Shown here one piece after another: positions 7,398-13,482 of a stretch of DNA of 13,482 nt. Numbering within the stretch: position 1 is the stretch's first letter; each line of letters starts with the position of its first letter. Both the position numbers and the translations under genes were made by a program. Location: the NCBI GenBank assembly GCA_015486425.1, contig WFRQ01000033.1:1-13482 (forward strand). Reading direction: 5' to 3'. Under the pieces are notes generated by a model, which saw only the letters and a list, made by a program, of their open reading frames with translations, had not been told where the DNA came from and did not search any database. The stretch is from Deltaproteobacteria bacterium (GTDB lineage Bacteria; Desulfobacterota; Dissulfuribacteria; Dissulfuribacterales; QOAL01).

Positions 7398-8498
7398 CTA
7401 CTCATTATGATCATAAACTGTATAGCCATGACTCTTCACAAGCTCATCCCGCCTGGCATCCTCAAGATCATTCCTTGCCATTTCAGCCACAAGCTCCCTG
7501 AAAGTAATTCTCGGGGTCCAGCCAAGCTGCTCCCGTGCCTTGGTGGGGTCGCCAAGCAGGGTCTCTACCTCTGCAGGCCTGAAGTAACGCGGATCAACTG
7601 CAACTATGCGCCTGCCTGCTTCGTCATATCCCTTCTCATCCAGGCCCTCTCCCTTCCAGGTTATACTGATTTCCAGTTCCTGCGCTGCTGCATTGACAAA
7701 ATCCCGAACACTGTGCTGCTCACCGGTTGCAATTACAAAATCATCAGGCCTTTCCTGCTGGAGCATGAGCCACTGCATCTCCACATAGTCCCTTGCATGC
7801 CCCCAGTCCCTCCTGGCATTAAGATTCCCAAGGTAAAGGCAATCCTGTAACCCCAGTTTAATGCGGGCAAGGGCCCTGGTTATCTTTCTGGTTACAAAGG
7901 TCTCACCCCTGCGTGGAGATTCATGGTTGAAAAGAATACCGTTGCAGGCATACATACCATAGGCCTCGCGATAGTTTACCGTAATCCAGTAGGAGTAGAG
8001 CTTGGCGCAGGCATACGGTGACCGCGGATAAAACGGAGTAAGCTCATTCTGCGGTGTCTCTCTTACCAGTCCGTACAGCTCGGAAGTTGATGCCTGGTAG
8101 AAACGAGTGCTGTCAGCAAGGCCGAGAATACGTATGGCCTCAAGGAGACGCAGTGTTCCCAAAGCATCAGAGTTGGCTGTATATTCCGGCTCCTCAAATG
8201 ACACCGCAACGTGGGACTGTGCTGCGAGATTATATATTTCGTCAGGGTGTACCTTTTCTATCACATGAATAAGGCTTGAGGAGTCGGTAAGGTCCCCGTG
8301 ATGCAGTATAAAATTGCGCTCGGGTTCATGAGGGTCCTGATACAGATGGTCTATCCTGTCGGTATTGAACAGCGAGGAACGGCGCTTAAGGCCATGAACC
8401 TCATAGCCCTTATCAAGCAGAAACTCGGCAAGATACGCACCATCCTGCCCGGTTATACCTGTAATCAATGCCTTTTTCTTGTTATTTTCTTTATTCAT
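7398..8498 (-). CDS. gmd: GDP-mannose 4,6-dehydratase
   Basis: A 366-residue dehydratase of the extended short-chain dehydrogenase family that converts GDP-D-mannose to GDP-4-keto-6-deoxy-D-mannose, the first step toward GDP-L-fucose and related 6-deoxy sugars. The NADP-binding motif is GITGQDG (14-20). The active site is in QASTSELYG (T138 and E140) and YACAK (Y162 and K166). NHESPRRGETFVTRK, DWGHARDYVE and the RPAEVETLLGD stretch near the C-terminus are all family signatures, and the length is normal. The start at 8498 has GAGG about 11 nt upstream. It is the first gene of a five-gene operon (gmd, fcl, carbamoyltransferase, SxtJ, DUF5989) and lies downstream of a sigma-54-type promoter. Confidence 0.98.
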   Translation of the reverse strand: MNKENNKKKALITGITGQDGAYLAEFLLDKGYEVHGLKRRSSLFNTDRIDHLYQDPHEPERNFILHHGDLTDSSSLIHVIEKVHPDEIYNLAAQSHVAVSFEEPEYTANSDALGTLRLLEAIRILGLADSTRFYQASTSELYGLVRETPQNELTPFYPRSPYACAKLYSYWITVNYREAYGMYACNGILFNHESPRRGETFVTRKITRALARIKLGLQDCLYLGNLNARRDWGHARDYVEMQWLMLQQERPDDFVIATGEQHSVRDFVNAAAQELEISITWKGEGLDEKGYDEAGRRIVAVDPRYFRPAEVETLLGDPTKAREQLGWTPRITFRELVAEMARNDLEDARRDELVKSHGYTVYDHNE

Positions 8499-8590
8499 CC
8501 AGTCAAAAACCTCTTAAAATTTTCATATTGAGCAGCCTGCCAGGAACTGAATGCACGTCCTCAGTAAAGCACAGACCATACACACTTACC

Positions 8591-8606
8591 TGCAAAAAAC
8601 GAACCA
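8591..8606 (-). promoter_or_regulatory. Sigma-54 (RpoN) -24/-12 promoter for the gmd operon
   Basis: The minus strand reads TGGTTCGTTTTTTGCA, against the consensus TGGCACG-N4-TTGCA. Ten of the twelve conserved positions match, including the invariant GG and GC separated by exactly 10 nt and the full TTGCA. Transcription would start near 8580, giving a leader of about 80 nt before gmd. The control region is long enough for an upstream activator site. Sigma-54 promoters need an enhancer-binding ATPase, which is not encoded in this window. Confidence 0.68.
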
Positions 8607-8648
8607 TTTGCCTGTCCTGAATATCTTTTTTCTGCAAAGATAGAAATG

Positions 8649-8663
8649 CATATCACGGATATG
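8649..8663. promoter_or_regulatory. Short dyad CATATC-ACG-GATATG
   Basis: A perfect 6+6 bp inverted repeat with a 3-bp centre, about 45-60 bp upstream of the sigma-54 element. It is too short to be sure of; it could be a regulator half-site pair or chance in AT-rich DNA. Confidence 0.3.
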
Positions 8664-8758
8664 GCCATGGCCGCAACAACTTTCCTCAGATTTAAAGGAT
8701 AGCGGAAATCTTACTTTGCCATACTCCAGATCAGACTTTCACCTGAATCGAGGCTTTA

Positions 8759-8784
8759 TGTTGCACCGCCCGGCCTGTGCAACA
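8759..8784. promoter_or_regulatory. Perfect 8+8 bp dyad TGTTGCAC-N10-GTGCAACA, candidate activator site
   Basis: A perfect 8-bp inverted repeat with a 10-nt centre, centred about 190 bp upstream of the predicted sigma-54 start of the gmd operon and about 210 bp before the kinase start. Enhancer-binding proteins usually bind dyads 80-200 bp upstream, so size and place fit. The half-site TGCAC resembles that of NtrC, but the spacing is 3 nt longer than the NtrC consensus, so I do not assign it to NtrC. No T run follows on either strand, which argues against a terminator. Confidence 0.5.
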
Positions 8785-8878
8785 CCCGCTGTTATGAAAA
8801 GTACAGGCGAAAACTCAGAGTATTTTCACAATAACTAATACCGCCATTAATTACATGACCATATAAGCCCGATAACAA

Positions 8879-8903
8879 GACAGGAAACACAAAAAATCCT
8901 GTC
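8879..8903. promoter_or_regulatory. Perfect 7+7 bp dyad GACAGGA-N11-TCCTGTC
   Basis: A perfect inverted repeat about 77 bp upstream of the kinase start codon. The 11-nt centre is A-rich. It could be an operator for the kinase gene or an RNA hairpin in its leader. No known regulator is recognised. Confidence 0.4.
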
Positions 8904-8979
8904 GCGGTCGTATGGAAGGATTCAGCTCAGGATTCCATGATGATGCATATACCAGATTAACAACGATACAGACAAAGAC

Positions 8980-11883
8980 ATGCCACATAAAAAATTCAAC
9001 CACAGCCTTCAGACGCTTATACCTGTAAGCTTCATTATACTGCTGACAGCCATGGTAGCCGTAGTTGTGTATGTTACCCAGGATATAGTGAGACCCGTCC
9101 TGCTGGAGCAGCATGCTCACCGCATAGAAGATTCAGGGAACATGATTGTGGCAAGGATCAATACCATGCTGAGCCAGGCTGAAACTGTTGCAGTTGCCAT
9201 TGCGGATATCACAGAAAGCCTCACACCTGATACAGTTTCGCTCAGACAGGCTGTACCAAGGCTTTTCAACAGGCGGGGATATGAAACATTTATCACTGGC
9301 GGAGGTTTATGGCCGGAACCGTATATGTTTGACAGTAACAGGCAGCGCAGAAGTTTTTTCTGGTACAGGGAAACAGACGGCAGGCTGCAATACCTTAATG
9401 ACTACAATGAACCATCAGGTCCAGGATATCATAATGAAGAATGGTATGTGCCTGCACGATATCTTGCAAACGGAGAGGCTGTGTGGTCCAGGGCGTATAT
9501 TGATCCCTATTCGCATCAGCCCATAGTTACCTGCTCGGTACCTTTTTTTAAAAAAGATATCTTTGCAGGCGTAGCCACCGTTGACCTGAAGCTTGATGGC
9601 ATTGCAACCCTGTTCTCAGAGGCGGCTCGTGACATAGACGGGTATATATTTGCCGTTGACCGTGATAACCGTTTCCTGACATTTCCATGGACAAAACTGT
9701 CAGTTGCGGAAACGCATGGGAGTGGCATCAATCCTTCTGAAAAATTATTGTCAAGCAGGGAGCTGGCCTCCATGGAGCCGGATTTCCTGCCGCTTCATCA
9801 AAAACTTGAACAGATAAACAGCATGACAATCTCACTGGCACGCAGAAAGCCGGAATACCAGAAGAAACTTGCATCAAGACTTACAGCCGAATCATATCAG
9901 ATAAACGCATCAGAAGCAGAACTTATAGCAGCAGTACTGGCAGACCCGCTCAAAAAGCTGGTCAGTGAGTCCAACAGACTGGATTCATTACACATTAGCA
10001 GAGATATTATTCTCCATAAACCATGCAGGGCCACTATATTCAACATGCCCGAAACATACTGGAAGGTGGTACTCGTTGTGCCTGAAAAGGCAGTAACAGC
10101 CCCTGTAAACGGGCTTGCCAACCGCATCATGGCATCCCTGGTGCTGCTTATATCCATAACCATGCTTGTTGCTGGGTTCATACTTCGCAGACATCTCCTG
10201 CTGCCGCTTAAAAACATGACATCACAGCTCAAAAAAATCAGCGAGGATACGGAAAATCTCTCGCTGGAGCTGGATATTCCCTCAGACAATGAGCTGGGCG
10301 AGCTGGCATATTATTTCAACCAGAGAACAAAGGCCCTGCGTGACAGTGAAGAAAGATACAGGACCATCTTCAACGGCGCAGGAGAAGGCATCTCTCTAAG
10401 CACCATGGATGGGACCTTCATAGCGGTTAATCCCAGGTTTGCCGAGATATTCGGATATAACTCTCCTGAAGACATGAGTTCCTCAATCAAGACCAAAGAC
10501 CTTTATGTAGACATAAACGACAGGCCGGGAGTTCTTGAAGGGCTCAAGGCAGGCAGCTTTTCCACCCTTAAGGAAGTGTGGTTCAGGAAAAAGGATGGCA
10601 CGCGATTCCTGGCCTCTCTCAGCCTCGGTGCAGTCAGGGACAGTCACGGCAATATCATGTATCTCGTTGCCATGACCCAGGACATAACCAGGAACAGGCA
10701 GCTTGAAGCAGAGTTGCGCCATGCTCAGAAGATGGAGGCCATAGGTACCCTTGCAGGGGGCATAGCCCATGACTTCAACAATATACTGGCATCAATAACA
10801 GGTTTTAATGAACTGGCCCAGATGAGCGCCAGGGATAACGAGACATTAAAAAGCCATCTTGACCAGATCAGCGTGGCAGCAGAGCGTGCACGTGACCTGG
10901 TTCAACAGATTCTTACATTCAGCAGAAACACCGACAATGAAAAACACCCGCTGGACATTGCCCCTGTAATCAAGGAGGCGCTTAAACTGCTGCGTTCCAC
11001 CATTCCTTCAAGTATTGCAATCAAAACGGAAATATCTGCGGTCAGGCCTGTGCTGGCAGACCCTACAGGCATACATCAGATTATAATGAACTTGTGTACC
11101 AACGCATATCATTCCATGCGTGAAACAGGTGGAGAGATTTTTGTCAGCCTGCATGAAAAGTTTATTGATGTGAATGATCCCGAAAACACTAATATCGCAC
11201 CTGGCACCTTTGCCGTGATAGAGGTCAGGGACACCGGGAGCGGCATGGATAACGACACACTGACCAAAATATTTGAGCCATACTTTACCACCAAGGGAAA
11301 GGAAGAGGGCACGGGCCTTGGACTTGCCGTAGTCCATGGCATTGTGGAAAGCCTTGGCGGTACAATCAGGGTCGAGAGTACTCTGGGAGAGGGTACCCTC
11401 TTTACTGTCTGCCTGCCTGTAATACTGGAAGACGTCACCGACACTGCTGTGACCACCCATGAAATTGAAGGCCCTGTGCATGGAGGACATGGACAGAAGA
11501 TCATGTTCGTGGATGACGAACAGATGATCTGCCGACTGTACAAATTCATGCTTGAAGATGCAGGCTATGAGGTTACAGTATTCACAGAGAGCCTCGAGGC
11601 CCTTGAGCAACTGAAACATGACCCTTGCGGCTGGGATATACTTATCACTGACATGACCATGCCGGGGCTTAGCGGAGAAAAACTTATTCAAAAGGCCAGG
11701 GAGATGAATCCAGACCTTCCGGTAATAATGTGTACAGGTTACAGTGAAGTGCTGACAAAGGAGCGCATAGAAAGATTGAGGCTCATTGCATTCCTTCAAA
11801 AACCGGTTGACAAGAATACCATGCTCATGGAAGTTGGCAGGGCTGTAGCAGCGCAGGAAAAGAAGGGAAGCGCAGGTGAGTAG
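8980..11883 (+). CDS. Membrane-bound hybrid histidine kinase (Cache-HAMP-PAS-HisKA-HATPase-REC)
   Basis: A 967-residue sensor kinase. A membrane helix (13-32) is followed by a large periplasmic region of the dCache type, seen in EEWYVPARYL, WSRAYIDPYSHQPIVTCSVPFF and GVATVDLKLDGIATLF (about 153-211). A second helix (385-402) leads to a HAMP linker and a PAS domain (about 455-580). The HisKA domain has GIAHDFNN with phospho-accepting H597. The ATPase domain shows its N-box (N704, N708), DTGSGM (751-756), FEPYFT and GTGLGLA (777-783). The C-terminal receiver has D845, D846, phospho-acceptor D891 in TDMTMPG and K941, and no output domain follows. Cache domains usually bind small organic acids or amino acids, but the ligand here is unknown. 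No separate response regulator lies beside it. It is transcribed divergently from the gmd operon and may feed an unlinked regulator. The ribosome binding site is poor; an upstream in-frame stop fixes this as the first available ATG. Confidence 0.95.
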   Translation: MPHKKFNHSLQTLIPVSFIILLTAMVAVVVYVTQDIVRPVLLEQHAHRIEDSGNMIVARINTMLSQAETVAVAIADITESLTPDTVSLRQAVPRLFNRRGYETFITGGGLWPEPYMFDSNRQRRSFFWYRETDGRLQYLNDYNEPSGPGYHNEEWYVPARYLANGEAVWSRAYIDPYSHQPIVTCSVPFFKKDIFAGVATVDLKLDGIATLFSEAARDIDGYIFAVDRDNRFLTFPWTKLSVAETHGSGINPSEKLLSSRELASMEPDFLPLHQKLEQINSMTISLARRKPEYQKKLASRLTAESYQINASEAELIAAVLADPLKKLVSESNRLDSLHISRDIILHKPCRATIFNMPETYWKVVLVVPEKAVTAPVNGLANRIMASLVLLISITMLVAGFILRRHLLLPLKNMTSQLKKISEDTENLSLELDIPSDNELGELAYYFNQRTKALRDSEERYRTIFNGAGEGISLSTMDGTFIAVNPRFAEIFGYNSPEDMSSSIKTKDLYVDINDRPGVLEGLKAGSFSTLKEVWFRKKDGTRFLASLSLGAVRDSHGNIMYLVAMTQDITRNRQLEAELRHAQKMEAIGTLAGGIAHDFNNILASITGFNELAQMSARDNETLKSHLDQISVAAERARDLVQQILTFSRNTDNEKHPLDIAPVIKEALKLLRSTIPSSIAIKTEISAVRPVLADPTGIHQIIMNLCTNAYHSMRETGGEIFVSLHEKFIDVNDPENTNIAPGTFAVIEVRDTGSGMDNDTLTKIFEPYFTTKGKEEGTGLGLAVVHGIVESLGGTIRVESTLGEGTLFTVCLPVILEDVTDTAVTTHEIEGPVHGGHGQKIMFVDDEQMICRLYKFMLEDAGYEVTVFTESLEALEQLKHDPCGWDILITDMTMPGLSGEKLIQKAREMNPDLPVIMCTGYSEVLTKERIERLRLIAFLQKPVDKNTMLMEVGRAVAAQEKKGSAGE

Positions 11884-12181
11884 TGCATTTCAGCGCCGTG
11901 CCAGCGGGAAAAGAGTAAGGGACCTAATTTGAGCGATTGTTCGGATTTGCTGCATATCCGCGAAAGAGGAATTCCCATTATAGTCGACTATATGGGGGTT
12001 CCGATGACAAAGGAGATGCGGTGAAGACGGCAATCCCGAAGGGTTTCAAAATTGGAAAGTTATTATCGATGTAACTCCTTTTAATGTCTTTATAAAAATG
12101 CTTTTCCACATTTTGAAACACTCAATTTAGGTTGGACGGTGTTTTCGTATAAACAGCAGGGAATCATGGACAGGACAGACA
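11884..12181. other. Gene-free stretch between the sensor kinase and the repair gene
   Basis: It contains two inverted repeats in a row: CGGAT-N9-ATCCG (11942-11960) and the long palindrome at 11968-12002. The rest is AT-rich with a few -10-like words (TATAAA at 12091 and 12148) but no paired -35. A 17-codon frame starting GTG at 12021 has a good AAGGAG before it but no recognisable product. The DNA after the palindrome could be the remains of a gene, but I cannot identify one. The promoter of the repair gene is probably here but is not clear. Confidence 0.6.
11968..12002. repeat. 35-nt near-perfect palindrome centred on TATAGTCGACTATA
   Basis: The core TATAGTCGACTATA (11979-11992) is a perfect 14-bp palindrome. 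Outward, CCCA (11974-11977) pairs with TGGG (11993-11996) past one unpaired T, then two T-G wobbles, then GGAA (11968-11971) with TTCC (11999-12002). As RNA it is a long stem with a UCGA loop 85 nt after the kinase stop codon, and no T run follows on the plus strand. It could be an mRNA 3' end structure, a DNA-binding dyad or part of a small dispersed element. Confidence 0.7.
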
Positions 12182-13482
12182 ATGACTGCGGAAATTGATA
12201 TAGATTATTTTCTCACCACGCTTGAAAAGGAAGTAGCTTCCTACAGAGTCCCTGTGGTGGACCTGGTAAAGGCCCAGACCAGAGACCCTTTCAAGGTACT
12301 CATTGCCACTATCCTTTCCGCTCGCACCAAGGATGAGGTCACCGCCGAGGCCTCGCGCAGGCTCTTCAAAAAGGTAAATACTCCTGCTGACCTGGCCAGG
12401 CTGTCCGTGCAGCAAATCGAGAAGCTTATCTATCCTGTTGGTTTTTACAGGAACAAGGCCCGCTATCTGTCTCAACTGCCTGCGGCACTGGAGCAGTTTC
12501 ATGGCAAAGTCCCTGAAACAGTAGAAGAGCTTCTGAAGCTTCCGGGTGTTGGCAGAAAAACTGCGAATCTGGTGGTTGTAATCGGGTTTGGCAAACCCGC
12601 TGTGTGTGTTGACACCCATGTTCACCGCATAATGAACATCTGGGGTTATGTTCACACCAGAACACCTGAACAGACAGAAAAGGCCCTGAGAAAAAAACTG
12701 CCAAAAAAATACTGGCTCACGTTCAACTCAATACTTGTTGCATTCGGCCAGGGGACCTGCAGGCCAATATCGCCCCAGTGCCACAAATGCCCCATAGAGG
12801 ACAGGTGCCCGAGAATAGGAGTAAAATCAAGGAAAAACAAGGACATCATGGAAAAGGAAAAGCAGGGCATAAGGATGATATCCTGGAATGTAAACGGACT
12901 CAGAGCCGCGGTTTCAAAGGGATTCCTCCAGTCTGTGCAGGAGATGGACCCGGACATACTGGCACTTCAGGAAACAAGGGTAAAACCGGAACAGCTTGAC
13001 GAAAAGGTGCTTAATATTCCCGGCTACAGGAGCTGGTTCCACAGTGCGGAAAAAAAGGGATACTCAGGGGTTGCGGTATATTCCCGTCTTACTCCCATAG
13101 ATGTGACAACCGGCATGGATGACGGTCAGCCTGACACCGAAGGCCGCGTTCTCACCCTGGAATTTGACGACTTTTTCCTGGTCAACACCTATTTCCCCAA
13201 TGCAGGACGAGAGCTCATACGTCTGGATTACAAACTGGAATTCAACAACAGGCTGCTTTCCTATCTCAAGGGCCTTTCGGAGAAAAAAAGTGTTGTTGCC
13301 TGCGGAGATTTTAACGTGGCACACAAACCCATTGACCTTGCAAACCCACAATCCAATGAAAAAAACGCGGGGTACACGCCTGAGGAACGGGCATGGATGG
13401 ATACCTTTCTGAAGGCAGGATTTGTTGATACCTTCAGATTATTCAACCAGGATGGAGAGCACTACACATGGTGGAGTTACAG
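12182..13482 (+). CDS. Endonuclease III-exonuclease III fusion (bifunctional base excision repair enzyme), C-terminus outside the window
   Basis: One frame stays open from the ATG at 12182 (AGGA 6 nt upstream) to the right edge, at least 433 codons. Residues 1-215 are a complete Nth: the helix-hairpin-helix LPGVGRKTAN (120-129) with catalytic lysine K126, VDTHVHR with catalytic D144, and a 4Fe-4S site C193-X6-C200-X2-C203-X5-C209. A lysine-rich linker (about 210-230) leads directly into an ExoIII/XthA-type domain. That domain has MISWNVNG (N236), LQETR (E264), NTYFPN (Y337), CGDFNVAH (D376, N378, H381), NAGYTPEERAW and TWWSY. The final LDH region is beyond the edge. Nth removes oxidised pyrimidines and nicks the AP site by beta-elimination; ExoIII cleaves AP sites and clears the blocked 3' ends Nth leaves. 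The joint corresponds to the normal end of Nth and start of Xth. An internal ATG (residue 223) with AAGGA nearby could also give free ExoIII. Confidence 0.93.
   Translation, partial: MTAEIDIDYFLTTLEKEVASYRVPVVDLVKAQTRDPFKVLIATILSARTKDEVTAEASRRLFKKVNTPADLARLSVQQIEKLIYPVGFYRNKARYLSQLPAALEQFHGKVPETVEELLKLPGVGRKTANLVVVIGFGKPAVCVDTHVHRIMNIWGYVHTRTPEQTEKALRKKLPKKYWLTFNSILVAFGQGTCRPISPQCHKCPIEDRCPRIGVKSRKNKDIMEKEKQGIRMISWNVNGLRAAVSKGFLQSVQEMDPDILALQETRVKPEQLDEKVLNIPGYRSWFHSAEKKGYSGVAVYSRLTPIDVTTGMDDGQPDTEGRVLTLEFDDFFLVNTYFPNAGRELIRLDYKLEFNNRLLSYLKGLSEKKSVVACGDFNVAHKPIDLANPQSNEKNAGYTPEERAWMDTFLKAGFVDTFRLFNQDGEHYTWWSY

Larger units (their letters stand above)
8499..8979. other. Divergent control region between gmd and the sensor kinase gene
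   Basis: A 481-bp stretch without a convincing gene. It holds the sigma-54-type element for the minus-strand operon, three inverted repeats given separately, a GGCCATGGCC palindrome (8663-8672) and an AT-rich IR ATCTTT-N7-AAAGAT (8623-8641) just upstream of the sigma-54 element. No good promoter was found for the plus-strand kinase gene; TATAAG at 8862-8867 has no -35 partner at the right distance. Confidence 0.7.

Noticed and set aside
8663..8672. GGCCATGGCC palindrome as an operator
   Set aside because: It is short with no spacing or context signal; such a palindrome can arise by chance or overlap the nearby dyad.
11008..11799. Long minus-strand open frame of 263 codons
   Set aside because: It is antisense to the kinase and receiver domains of the sensor kinase, where the plus-strand frame shows all family motifs.
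11796..11978. Minus-strand 60-codon open frame overlapping the end of the kinase gene
   Set aside because: Most of it is antisense to the receiver domain, no ribosome binding site, and the product resembles nothing I know.
12021..12074. 17-codon plus-strand frame starting GTG after AAGGAG
   Set aside because: The initiation signal is good, but the product is too short to judge and has no recognisable family; recorded only as a possible gene remnant.
12778..12999. 73-codon plus-strand frame across the Nth-ExoIII joint
   Set aside because: It is a shifted frame of the fusion gene; the main frame carries the iron-sulfur cysteines and the ExoIII start motif through the same bases.

Overview
The window looks like chromosomal DNA of a Gram-negative, anaerobe-type bacterium. 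Desulfobacterota (the former Deltaproteobacteria) is my best guess. The reasons are an elongation factor G of the spirochaete/planctomycete/deltaproteobacteria type related to mitochondrial EF-G1, a good sigma-54 promoter, a large hybrid histidine kinase, and frequent AGG arginine codons. This placement is inference; there is no rRNA or other firm marker here. I see no tRNA, rRNA, CRISPR array or insertion sequence.

Layout: the left two thirds is read on the minus strand and the right third on the plus strand. From left to right: (1) the first 119 codons of a peptide/nickel-type ABC transporter ATPase (minus, running off the left edge), preceded by two hairpins; (2) a possible two-gene unit of EF-G (fusA) followed by a small RecA/KaiC-like P-loop ATPase (minus); (3) a 460-bp gap holding the fusA promoter with a long, structured leader and the end of the next operon; (4) a five-gene minus-strand operon, in transcription order gmd, fcl, a NodU/CmcH-type carbamoyltransferase, an SxtJ-family membrane protein and a 50-residue DUF5989-type membrane peptide; (5) a 481-bp divergent control region with a sigma-54 -24/-12 element for the operon and an upstream 8+8 bp dyad; (6) a 967-residue membrane hybrid histidine kinase on the plus strand; (7) a 298-bp gene-free stretch with a nearly loopless 35-nt palindrome; (8) an open reading frame that runs off the right edge and joins a complete endonuclease III to an exonuclease III/AP endonuclease in a single frame.

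How the genes work together: gmd and fcl convert GDP-mannose to GDP-L-fucose. The carbamoyltransferase with its two small membrane partners probably carbamoylates a sugar of a surface or exported glycan. The sigma-54 promoter implies control by an enhancer-binding activator, and the neighbouring divergent sensor kinase is a candidate (unproven) input. The Nth-ExoIII fusion would put two consecutive steps of base excision repair (base removal with strand nicking, then clearing of the blocked 3' end or AP site) into one polypeptide. It is the most unusual item in the window, followed by the sigma-54-driven fucose/carbamoyl operon with its SxtJ-DUF5989 pair.
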